Positions 37,156 to 47,042 of a DNA stretch of 64,000 nucleotides are shown here, in pieces. The translations under genes and the position numbers were made by a program. The notes under the pieces were generated by a model. That model did no database searches, was not told where the DNA came from, and saw only the letters and a list, made by a program, of their open reading frames with translations. Within the stretch, counting starts at the first letter, position 1. Every line of letters begins with the position of its first letter. This stretch comes from Polytrichum commune (taxonomy: Eukaryota; Streptophyta; Polytrichopsida; Polytrichales; Polytrichaceae). Location: contig OX485805.1 of the NCBI GenBank assembly GCA_950295325.1, positions 16,169,501 to 16,233,500 on the forward strand, written 5' to 3'.

Positions 37156-38024
37156 TGTCGCGCACCTCTCCATGAGGAGTGCCCGAAACACCATGGGCAC
37201 AAGGGGGACCCCGGAGTGACACCCGGGACTTGTGGCGCCATTGGTGAGAGGGCCCAAGTGATCCTAGTGTGGGTGAGGGCCCCGGGCGTTGGGAACGCCT
37301 CCCACCCACAAAGACTAGGAGGCATGAGGGTGAGGCCATGAGCTATGCGTAGCTCATGGCGTGGTGATTCTAGAATGCTCAAGATCACCTCAATCGGAGG
37401 TGTGAGCTAGGAGTTATGGCCATTTGAGTGGGGTGCTGTCCCGGGACAGCGCCCTGATACAGTGCCTGGGAGTGATTCCCAGGACTGCCAAGGTTCAAAC
37501 AGGCATAACTTCCTCAACACTTGCCCGAATGGGGCAAGTGAGGAATCCATCGGCATCTACGTGAAGCGTAGATGAGGATGGAGTGGTTGGTTGTTATGAT
37601 CAGACATCATACAAGGAAGTTATGATGGTCTGAAGCTGCTGGGGGGGTTCTAGGCCCAGCAGCTAAGGGAAAATGTCCACTTGGCCCCAACTCTTGGTAG
37701 AGAGACAAGAGGTTGGTTGGCGGTGGGGTAGGGGCTCCGTGTAGAGTCCTAGAGGCTTATATGGGTGAGGTGGTGTGGCCTCACCCACCCGAGGCCGAAC
37801 GGCAAGGCCTCCATGGACTTTGGCCTATTGTGAGGCCATAGTTGCCTAGTATGCTTCGGGTTGTTGTAGTGTTGCTCCGGCAACGCGATGATCAACATAG
37901 GATTGGACTTCCATGGATGGAAGTCCACATTGGGGAAATGGGTTACCGATTAAGGGGTGAGTCCCGAAAGCAAAGTAGGAGGGTTGGTTCCCTCCTATGA
38001 ACTATTGGTCCGGGGTAAGAGGAG
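37156..38024 (+). mobile_element. LTR family A, copy 1 (3'-truncated)
   Basis: Begins TGTCGCGCACCTCTCC like the other family-A copies and is highly similar to 42836-43700. The match ends after GGTAAGAGGAG at 38024; the last about 110 bp seen in copy 2 are absent and a short GAGCGTAGAGC tandem follows instead. It contains the palindromes typical of the family. Three minus-strand frames of 70-104 codons in it recur in each copy and reflect its GC-rich sequence, not genes. Confidence 0.85.
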
Positions 38025-38596
38025 GGGCGTTGCTAGGGCATGAGCGTAGAGCATAGAGCGTAGAGCGTAGATTTTCTGAATTTCGAGCGGAGATATTTTA
38101 TTTTTAGTAATAAATTTTCCAAAAATAAAATATTATTATTTTAAATGGTATATTCCTCATAATATTCGAATTTTTTATCCTTATGGCCGTGGAATTTAGT
38201 ACCCATAACCGTGCAAAATGGGTTTGACATATGGAAAAAATTTATATGTGACCGAGTTTTGGAGGAAATAGATGACTTCATTGAAGAGAACTACAAGGAC
38301 ACATGTTCACGGAAGAGCACAAGTGAAGGACAAGTACAAGTGATTCATAAATTTAACATAGCAAAAAAATAATATATATAATAATATATATTTATATATA
38401 CGTATTCACTAAATTGTGAAATTACATAGAGTGACGTGTGTCATACACGTTTATGAAAAATAACATATATATGAGACTAATAAATAAATCTAATTACTCT
38501 AAACTGTAGCATGGGCTAAGATCCCCCTTTCAAGAATTTTTTTCACCTCCAAGAAACTGAGGGTAGGCGCATGCATGAAGAGGTCATGATCGGCCT
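38025..38596. other. AT-rich 3' flank of the MULE-like gene
   Basis: Contains a short GAGCGTAGAGCATAGAGCGTAG tandem at about 38045-38075 and an ATATATA tract near 38370-38400. Nothing coding is seen. A polyadenylation region for the gene that follows on the minus strand could lie here. Confidence 0.4.
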
Positions 38597-41150
38597 CTAG
38601 TTTGCAGACTTGTACGTAGAGATAGTAAAGATGCTTACAAGGTCGGAATGGACACCCGCGTCTACCCAGCTTAGCCATTGTCTCTTTGAACGCCGGGCAA
38701 TTGCAGTCTGGTAGGCACTGATTGAGAGATGGTAAACTGACTCCGTGGGAGCTGGTTTAGATTGCAAAGTTACAACGCATCCAAAACCGGGTTGAGGTAT
38801 CATTACTACCTTCAGAATACTTGCCTTCATTGCTCTAGCGGAATCAATGTTCTGCATGTGCTTCGAACTGGCACAAGTGATTGAGCGGTGCATGTTCTTT
38901 GACTTTCGTGTTTTAGGATAAACGTCCGCATTATCTGGCATTGGAACCTGTGACAGATCCGGTGGCGGTGTTGAACTGTTGAACGTGCGACTCACAGGAA
39001 CGCTTTGCTTTTGGGGAAGTTGAAATCCCGCATTCTCCAACGCCTCAATCTCGGAACGTGTGAGATTGGTCCCTATCTTCACAGGCCAAACCGACGGGAT
39101 GGGAGGTCGTTCCTCGTAATCCGAAAATGGCTCTATCCATCGTCGACGATACCCCTTCACACACCTCTCAATATCGTCAGCACAGAAAAAAAACTGCTCC
39201 ACCACCTTCTGGTTACCTTTTTGAGGGTGGGTCCAAAGGCCAGTGTATGTGGGAGTTGGTGTGCTCTTCCCGTTTTGGACGATACGGGATGTACATTTTT
39301 TTCGAGTGACAGCCATCTGCGCCCAACAAGCCTTCGCAGAAACCTTATTAAGTCGGGCAATGTGCCATAGCTTCTCATTCACACGAGTCTCCTCCACGGC
39401 CGTCACCCGTCCAATATCTATGCCAGTTGAGGCAGGGGGCTGTGCTGGGCGTTCCACTTCCACTTGAACTTCCTCCTGGATGGTACTCAAATTTTGAGCA
39501 CGAGCACGTGTCACCCTCCGACCCACTCGAGGACGTGAAAAATTAACAGTGTCTGGCCTATGAGTTTCTTCTTCGGCGCCAAGGGGAAGATCCGGCTTTC
39601 GTTTCCTCGACCCAAAAACCTCAGCTCCTTCGAGGTGTGCGTCTCGAGTACAAAAATCTTCGGCTCCGGGCATGTTCAAGACGGCTGCGTTCAGGGTAGT
39701 CGGATCCCCGGTTCGGTGAGCTCTGCGTTGGGCTGTCTGAAGTCGAAGTTCTTCTCTCGAGGGTCCAGAGCCTCCCGCTCCACCTTTGAGGTATTGATAG
39801 TACCCCACCACTTGCAGGAATGCTCTAACGTAATCGTCGACGGCTGCCACGTAGAGATCGCCACCCCTATTGCCGGACGCTTGCAACCATTTGTTGTGAA
39901 CGGTCTCAGCAAGGTTGCAAGAGGGCATTTCAGCTAGTTCATCCGGAGAATATTTCTTCTCCTATACGAAGGCAACTGGTTAGAAAATGTTCGGAAACTC
40001 AATTCAGCAAGGAGAAGTCGTGGTGGGCCATGCTTGCTGCAACGCATGGATCCCCTAAAAATAGATATATTTTTCAGAAGAAGTTGTTGAGACACTGAAA
40101 TAAATCGCAATAATGAAAACATAAAATTTAAAAGCTAAAGATTTGATATTGTTTAGATACTACATTAGACGCAGAGATAAGAGTGCAAACTTAAAGAATT
40201 ACAAAATTTGAATGAAAAAGTGCATACTTACCAGTTCCATGAATCCACCCCACTGCCTATATCGGAAATGCCAAAACGCTAGCCAGTGGTTCAAATGGTG
40301 GAGGCCAGCGTCAGAGGTTGCACCCAAAGATGTCCACCAGGCTTTGATTGCCAAGTAACGTGTTTCAGCCTCTGCCACAGACCGTGCATCTTTGTACTGC
40401 ATACATAATTTCTTGTGTTGATCTTGCAATTCGTGCACGATGTATTGTTTGGTGTGTTTTTCTAGGGATTGCGCCCAATGGAAATAACACGTTCGCTCGC
40501 AGCCTTCCATGGGTATCTTTGGGTCTCCGGATCCGTAGATGATGCGCACAGCGTTCCAATTGGCTTGCGCACTATCAACCATGAAACCTTTGAACTGGGG
40601 CTTGTGTATTCCATGCCTACCCATGACATGGTTAAGGTTCTTCCAGAAAACGAGTTGAGCATCTTTGTCCTCAGACTGGAAATCACAGCAAGCAATGGTG
40701 AGTACACGTTGGTAAGAGGAGTCGTACACGTGGCAGGCCATGGTGGTCCAGTTGGCAACTCATTTGACGTGGTCAAACATCATCCAGGAGTGCTCTAAAT
40801 CGCCACTAGGTTGCATTCGGCGGACAAGGTCAACACCGCTGCCATGTCCCACCTCGGACATCTTGAATATGAAGACCTTGTCGGAGTCGTCACCTTGGCC
40901 TGGAAACATGTTTCGTTGCACGTAGGCCCAGTTGCTCAGCCCTCTGAGCTTAGTGATGCCATCAAGAACGCCATATCTGCGCAAATACTTAAAACTGTAG
41001 ACACGGTTTTTTAAGTTAGGGGAATTGAGCTCCTTGTAGCATTGGAAGATAGGCTCTAGCTGTTCTAGAGAAAATAAGGTGGGAGGGTCGTCTTCTTCGC
41101 GGACCAAGACGTTACCTAAAACATCCTTGCTAGTTTCCCTGTCATTTAGG
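38597..41150 (-). pseudogene. MULE-like transposase, C-terminal half, two exons
   Basis: Exon C1 runs 41150-40232 and exon C2 39961-38597. The donor CTG|GTAAGT and acceptor GTATAG|GAG are good and the frame is kept. C1 carries a MULE-type RNase H core: FDHV (first Asp), a WTTMACHVYDS block, FMVDSAQANWNAV (second Asp) and a CYFHW zinc/His motif. C2 carries the C-terminal region with a basic VGRRVTRARAQ stretch and a final GCVVTLQSKPAPTESVYHLS block, perhaps SWIM-like. A TGA at 40760-40762 sits just after FDHVK; CGA arginine is its likely ancestor. Apart from that stop the frame is open to the terminus. The N-terminal half is missing here and is found at 61.6-62.9 kb on the same strand. Confidence 0.72.
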
Positions 41151-41171
41151 CTAGTCGTAAACATGGATGAA

Positions 41172-41400
41172 TGACGTGGCTGACCGTCTATGATGTATGC
41201 ATTGCGTGGCGTTACGTTATGTCCACGTCGACGTCCTCGTTGGCACGGGTGCCATGTCACCGACCACGTGGCGTTACGTTGTGTCCACGTCGACATCCTA
41301 GTTGGCACGTGTGCCATGTCACCGAACACGTGGCGTTACGTGGAATCCACGTCGACATCCTAGTTGGCACGGATGTCATGTCACCGACCACGCGGCTTCC
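41172..41400. repeat. 62-bp minisatellite rich in CCACGTC
   Basis: Three copies with GTTACG at 41214, 41273 and 41335 (steps of about 60 to 62 bp) contain TGTCCACGTCGAC, CCTAGTTGGCACG and GCCATGTCACCGA. The word CCACGTCA recurs in the region 60.88-61.60 kb at the opposite end of the proposed CACTA-like element. The minus-strand frame through this block is repeat sequence and not part of the transposase. Confidence 0.7.
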
Positions 41401-41502
41401 AGGTCAATTGGCCACGTCATCCAGCCACGTGGCATGAATGGTATATGTTGGTGCGCGGGTTCACATGTGGTCAAGTAATATATCGCCATGTGTCCATTAT
41501 GC

Positions 41503-41649
41503 AGTTCTTATGTAGTCGTTTTGAAGTTCTTATTTTGTCATTTTGTAGTTATTATGTGGTCATTATTTAATCGTTTCATAGTTCTTCTTTAATCATTTTC
41601 TAGTTCTTATGTAGTCATTTTCTAGTTCTTAGTTAGTACTTGTGTAGTC
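41503..41649 (-). repeat. 11-bp phased GACT/AACT array (left arm)
   Basis: On the minus strand, fourteen units beginning GACT, GATT, GACC, GACA or AACT follow each other at exact 11-bp steps from 41649 to about 41503 (for example GACTACATAAG, AACTAGAAAAT). The same spacing and core recur at 52.87, 55.84, 56.42 and 59.86 kb. Its position near one end of the 41.15-61.63 kb segment is where CACTA elements keep subterminal binding sites. Confidence 0.8.
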
Positions 41650-41699
41650 ATTCTGTGGGTGTTGAACAGTACATGCCGCAGACGTGAACTTGAATGGCG

Positions 41700-42059
41700 T
41701 GGCCTTCTGTGTTCTAAATGACTAAGAAGTCACTATTGAACAACTACATTCTACTTATTAGAGCTCGTGTTAATGCCATCTGTGAACACATTCAGCCATT
41801 GTTTACTCTTTTCTTAGTTGTGCATATCATTGCGTAAGCCGAGGTGAGAGGGGTAGCATTGTGAATGCATGCAACCCCCATTCAAACATTGGGATGCAGC
41901 CTCAATATGAAAGCATGAATCATACATGAAACACTACACATCTTTGAATTTGATTGTGGGGTTCCCAACAAAATCTGTAAGAGTGTTCATATGTGGGTTC
42001 ACAGTGTTTAGTGTAGGGAAGACCTTTATCTACTCCCTCCTAAGTACGTATAAGGAAAT
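41700..42059. other. Non-coding DNA, no gene seen
   Basis: Downstream flank of the FCP1-like gene. No frame or repeat that I can support. Confidence 0.45.
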
Positions 42060-42830
42060 TCACGCTGCTCTCAAACTCCTCTCATTCCAAAGTGTGCTGC
42101 CTCCCACTACGTCTTTAACTACCCACTGGTCTCCATCCTCGTGTGGGTAGGCAAGCTTCACATCACCTATGTGAGCAGTTGTCACATCAACTTTATAGCA
42201 AAATTGCGGAATCACCTTGAAGTGGAACTTGTCCACACCCCCTACGCCGCTGATTTTACCGGTTGCAACCTTGCGTCTCTTGTTTTTCGGACTCATGAGG
42301 TGCACACATTGCCCAACTTTAAATTGTACCTACACACCATCCTTACAACAATCAAATGCACACCCAATGAACTGTAGTGATCATTACAACAATGTTTCAG
42401 CAATGGATGCGGTGCAAGTAAAAATACAACTTCTAAGGGGCAAACCAATGAGGACGCAATAACAAGATCAAATGTGTCCACACCCAATATGGCTGCCTAA
42501 AATTGCGTAATTGGAATAAGAGTTTAGGGAAGTATTGGTGGAACCTGTTGTGTAGGCATCGAAGTATTGCCGGATGTACTATCCAGTGCCCTCACACTCC
42601 TTCGTCGCAATTCGATGGCCGGAACCACCTACACATGCAATCACAACCCAATTTGAATTAGTACTTACGGACACATGGTAGGAGGTGGGAAAAAATTCCA
42701 TTGTGAACTTCAAGTTCACAACGATCCCTCACCTCCTGGATACTTCCCAGTTGACTCTGCCATAGGAGTGCATGAGCCAGGCACTGCCATGTTCCTTGAA
42801 AAAGACTTCAGTTGACATATCCATGGTTGC
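42060..42830 (-). pseudogene. FCP1-like transposon gene, distal exons
   Basis: Distal part of the gene whose main exon lies at 43808-45327, now separated from it by a solo LTR. Directly beyond the LTR the frame continues to 42716. A putative exon at about 42625-42540 reads ELRRRSVRALDSTSGN between plausible acceptor and donor sites. The last exon (about 42343-42060) begins after GTGTGTAG with VQFKVGQCVHLMSPKNKRRK and continues with VKLAYPHEDGDQWVVKDVVGG. Its pattern (basic patch, glycine-rich turn, acidic GD block) vaguely resembles C-terminal domains of plant CACTA-associated proteins. Exon limits are approximate and the frame just after the LTR is uncertain. Confidence 0.45.
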
Positions 42831-42835
42831 CTTAG

Positions 42836-43807
42836 TGTCGCGCACCTCTCCATGAGGAGTGCCCGAAACACCATGGGCACAAGGGGGACCCCGGAGTGAC
42901 ACCCGGGACTTGTGGCGCCGTTGGTGAGAGGGCCCAAGTGATCCTAGTGTGGATGAGGTCCCCGGGCGTTGGGAACGCCTCCCATTCACGAAGACTAGGA
43001 GGCACAAGGGTAAGGCCATGAGCTATGCGTAGCTCATGGCGTGGTGATTCTAGAATGCTCAAGAACACCTCAATCCGAGGTGTGAGCTAGGAGTTATGGC
43101 CATTTGAGTGGGGCGCTGTCCCGGGACAGCGCCCTGCTACAGCAGTGCCTGGGAGTGATTCCCGGGACTGCCAAGGTTCAAACAGGCATAACTTCCTCAC
43201 CACTTGCCCGAATGGGGCAAGTGAGGAGTCCATCGGCATCTACGTGAAGCGTAGATGAAGATGGAGTGGTCAACTGTTAGCATCAGACATCATACAAGGA
43301 AGTTATGATGGTCTGAAGCTGCTGGGGGCTTCTAGGCCCAGCGGCTAAGGGAAAATGTCCACTTGGCCCCAACTCTTGGTAGAGAGACAAGAGGTTGGTT
43401 GACGGTGGGGTAGGGGCTCCGTGTAGAGTCCTAGAGGCTTATATGGGTGAGGTGGTGTGGCCTCACCCACCCGAGGCCGAACGGCAAGGCCTCCATGGGC
43501 TTTGGCCTATTGTGAGGCCATAGTTGCCTAGTATGGTGCGGGTTGTTGTAGTGTTGCTCCGGCAACGCGATGATCAACATAGGATTGGACTTCCATGGAT
43601 GGAAGTCCACATTGGGGAAATGGGTTACCGATTAAGGGGTGAGTCCCGAAAGCAAAGTAGGAGGGTTGGTTCCCTCCTATGAACTATTGGTCCGGGGTAA
43701 GAGGAGCTATCCATTAGCATGGCGGAATGCGAATGGTTAGCGCTCGTAACCTTTGCTAGAAACGAAAATTGGCAAGATTGTTAAGGGACCTAGCAAGGGT
43801 TGCGACA
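42836..43807 (+). mobile_element. Solo LTR, family A copy 2, with CTTAG duplication
   Basis: Complete 972-bp solo LTR. It starts TGTCGCGC and ends GGGTTGCGACA, so TGTCGC and GCGACA form terminal inverted repeats with TG...CA ends. CTTAG flanks both sides (42831-42835 and 43808-43812). The interior has strong palindromes: arms GGCGCTGTCCC/GGGACAGCGCC, CCATGAGCTA/TAGCTCATGG, CATCTACG/CGTAGATG and GTGGACTTCC/GGAAGTCCAC. It lies inside the FCP1-like gene, so it is younger than that gene. The last 17 codons of the open frame ending at 43756 are LTR sequence. Confidence 0.93.
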
Positions 43808-45327
43808 CTTAGTGACACATTAACAGCGGACCAGAAACTCGCAACGTCTTTGTGCGCATAGAGGCGTTGAAGAGCTGGCCATAAGTTTTCCTTTAAATAA
43901 AGATTGTCCTCAGATAAGTCCTTCACATGAGCAACATAGAAAGGGGGAGGGGCAATCACATTCCAGGGTGCATTGCAGTCCACCCTAGGGACATGGTGGT
44001 CTATCATAACTGTGTTGCTGCCATCCCAAGATGGCCACTTCTCCCAAACCTTGGTCAAGGGTTTCCCCCACAATGGCCCCTCGTCACTCTCTTGTATTAC
44101 CTCGCAATCCTTTGCTGCCCACACAAAAATTGGCTTATGGCCTTCCAAATGAGAAAACACGGGTAGGATCTCCTGTAGGACCTCTTCCATGTACTGTATA
44201 CTCTTCCTACCCCAAAATGCTACTTTGAAAAATTTAAAACACATGCCCAGGAACTCCATCATCCATGGCCGATACACCAACCTACGTGTCGTTGTTTTCT
44301 TGCTCACCCGAATGTTGGGATTCGGATTCGGTTGAGTCAATAGAGTGGTGTCAAGAAGAGTACCATGCACATTGAGTATCAATAATTTGGTGAGATTGGG
44401 AGGGTCCGCTATCGATGACATGTTCAAACTAGTCATGAGGCTCACCTGACCAACGTGCGCATTGTCATCAGCACCAGTGTCACCTATCTTGCTTGGTGAC
44501 ATGGTTTTCGGGCTTTTAGGACATGAAATTGACGATACTCCCTTCCCCGGAGACGTAACAAGGGTTGCAACCTCAGCAAGAACCGCTACATCCCCGCCCT
44601 CTACACCCACACTCCCACCCAGCCCACTTACGTCCTGGCCACTAGTCAGGCCGACCTTATTCCCCCTTGGACCCCCCCCTCCCCACTACCTTCCACGCCA
44701 ATGGCTGCCACCGCAACCTCTGGAGGTCCAGAGCCAACATCTGCACACCCACCATCGACCACCCCATCCCCCTGGCTCGCATTAGCTGGTGGTTTAGGCT
44801 GCCCAATAGCAACCTCTGCTGGAGCTCGCTTCTTGGCACCGCCCTTTGCCACCCTCCCTTTTTTCAATGCCTTCTCGCTTCTCCTAACTTTGACTCCCTC
44901 TTTACTATTCTCTTGCGACGCGGAGACTGCCTTTAGCTTCGCATCCTTGCTCCTGGTCAACCTAGTGTAGGTTATGGGTTGGCCTTCACCTTCACTACGA
45001 ATTGATGTGTTATCCACCACATCCACTGGCAGCGTATTGGAGGTTCCCACGCGATCCGTGGGGGACTGATCTTGGAGGTCGCACGGAGATTTGGGGAGGC
45101 TACAATGCACGTCCTGGTTGTTCGCCGTCGTCTTGGGTTTGCTCACGCTCGTCTTGGACTCTAGTTTATTCATGATGGAGGTCACCATGGCTGCTAAGGT
45201 ACTCAACGTTACGTTCACATCTTTTAATGCTTGCTCGTTGTTTTGGCCAGTCATTACCATGCTGGCCATTTGCCGCCTGAATTCAGTCTGGTTGTGCTCC
45301 ACAGCGGAGAGGCGGGCTGACACTCTC
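43808..45327 (-). pseudogene. FCP1/NIF-phosphatase-like gene in the transposon
   Basis: The main exon begins after CAATTTCTAG at 45327. It encodes a short helical region (RVSARLSAVEHNQTEFRRQM), a Ser/Lys-rich basic linker and then an FCP1/NIF-like HAD domain: LLILNVHGTLLD (about 44370), VYRPWMMEFL, VAFWGRKS, FVWAAKDCE, KPLTKVWEKWP, SNTVMIDHH and NAPWNVIAPPPF, all in family order. The family nucleophile motif is DxDGT; here it is NVHGT, so both catalytic aspartates are lost and phosphatase activity is not expected. A run of eight G on the coding strand (about 44672-44679) shifts the frame between linker and domain; a one-base length error or true indel would explain it. The gene is cut at 43808 by the solo LTR. 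Confidence 0.65.
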
Positions 45328-45880
45328 CTAGAAATTGCTTGTTGTGCAATTAACACACAACCCACTTCAATAAATAAACATGCTCTAGTTGAAACCTGCC
45401 CATCCTCTCCCAGATATGTTGTGCATTGTAAGGATTGTTGCATATAGATTGTTGCTGCAACTACATTATGACACATATACTTGTCACTACAAGTACAGCC
45501 TGAGAAAAAAATGACTGGAGCCAACTAGATAATGACAAAAAAATGCCTGTATCTATCACTATTAGAAAATCATGACCAAATCAACAAAAAATCAACAGAT
45601 CTTTGTCGATCCGGGCACTGCAATGACCGATTTCACTGATTTTTGAATTTTTGTAAAAATCAACTGTTTATTGCCTACATTTTTGTTGATTAGAATAGTA
45701 CAATGACCAAATCAACAAAATTTTAGTAAATGTGAAATCTTTTTGGAATATTCTAGGATCTATTGGAATATTGTAAAATCTTTTTAATTTTTTGCAATTT
45801 ATGGACTTGTAAGTGTATGGGTATGGAAATAATTACGAATTCAAAGGTGTGTAAATATTACAAATATTATATTAGTTGAT
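45328..45880. other. Upstream flank of the FCP1-like gene
   Basis: The minus-strand frame continues open to 45524 but contains the acceptor at 45327, so this part is probably intron or leader. AAATCAACAAAA-type words recur between 45580 and 45730 and again near 47085. No other gene is seen. Confidence 0.45.
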
Positions 45881-45889
45881 TGTTAATAT

Positions 45890-46432
45890 TATATATATAT
45901 GTATATATTAATATATATATGTATATGAATTAATATGTATATAATATATGTAACATATTATATATATATATATATGTATATATGTATATAATATGTATGT
46001 ATATAATATATATGTATATAACATGTATGTATATAATATATATGTATATAACATGTATGTATATAATATATATGTATATAATATGTATGTATATAATATA
46101 TGTAACATATATGTATATAATATATGTAACATGTATGTATATAATATATGTAACATATATGTATATAATATATGTAACATATATGTATATAATATATGTA
46201 ACATGTATGTATATAATATATGTAACATATATGTATATAATATATGTAACATATATGTATATAATATATGTAACATGTATGTATATAATATATGTAACAT
46301 GTATGTATATAATATATGTAACATATATGTATATAATATATGTAACATATATGTAACATATATGTATACAATATATGTAACATGTATGTATATAATATAT
46401 ATGTATATAATATATAATATATAAATATGTAT
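45890..46432. repeat. TATATGTAACATGTATGTATATAA microsatellite/minisatellite
   Basis: A long AT-rich array of ATGTATATAATATATGTAACAT words with a basic period near 32 bp after an initial TATATGTATATAACATGTATG stretch. Stop-free frames of up to 168 codons exist on both strands purely because the period avoids stops; they encode only Tyr/Ile/Met repeats and are not genes. Confidence 0.92.
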
Positions 46433-46737
46433 ACATTTACAGTAAATATATACACTATATATTTACTGTAATTATATACAGTATATATTTACTGTAATTA
46501 TATACAGTATATATTTACTGTAATTATATACAGTATATACTTACTGTAATTATATACAGTATATATTTACTGTAATTATATACAGTATATATATACTGTA
46601 ATTATATACTATATATATACTATATATATTTACTGTAATTATATACTGTATATATTTACTGTAATTATATACTGTATATATTTACTGTAATTATATACTG
46701 TATATATACTGTATATATTTACTGTAAATATATACAT
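46433..46737. repeat. Palindromic TATATTTACTGTAATTATATACAG array
   Basis: A second, sharply different tandem array follows the first. Units of 24-30 bp contain TTACTGTAATTATATACAG, whose TACTGTA and TACAGTA words are inverted partners, so the whole array can fold into hairpins. Its boundary with the preceding array is abrupt near 46432. Confidence 0.88.
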
Positions 46738-46800
46738 CAAGTAGGTAGTAAAGAGAAAATAGTGGCCTTATTCTAGAAAGGTTTAAAACACTCCATTTAT

Positions 46801-46987
46801 ATCATGTGTGATGTGATGACCTAGTGGTTAAGGCACATGTGTGGATGTCACTAGGTGCAAGGTTCGATTCTCGTGGCCGACACCTTCGGCTTGGGCCTTG
46901 CCACCTAGGTGAGTGGTAGGTAGTCTATACTTTGTAGGTGAGGTATAGGTTGAGGGTTACTTGGGAGGTGTTAGGAAATGCAGATCT
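46801..46987 (+). mobile_element. tRNA-derived SINE
   Basis: TGACCTAGTGGTTAAGGCA (about 46816) matches a tRNA/RNA polymerase III A box and GGTTCGATTCT (about 46861) matches a B box, at a distance appropriate for a tRNA-related head. A G/T-rich unrelated body follows. TCCATTTAT occurs immediately before (46792-46800) and after (46988-46996), consistent with a 9-bp target duplication. No homopolymer tail of length is left. It is not a tRNA gene, because the rest of the cloverleaf is absent. Confidence 0.72.
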
Positions 46988-47042
46988 TCCATTTATTCAT
47001 TTTTTATTTTTTAATGTAATATATATATATATATATATATAT

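Noticed and set aside
37074-37388. Recurring 70-104 codon frames with MGPLTNGATSPG and similar
   Set aside because: They recur at 42.7-43.1 and 63.3-63.8 kb because they lie in family-A LTRs. Three frames of the same DNA are open, which is a GC-composition effect.
41171-41329. Extension of the MULE-like frame upstream to 41329
   Set aside because: The added residues are encoded by the 62-bp CCACGTC minisatellite, and a splice-like acceptor lies at 41151.
45908-46455. Overlapping open frames of 124-168 codons on both strands
   Set aside because: They translate an AT minisatellite into Tyr/Ile/Met repeats. The absence of stops is a property of the repeat period.
46816-46875. tRNA gene
   Set aside because: A- and B-box words are present, but no acceptor stem or anticodon arm can be formed. 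A SINE fits better.
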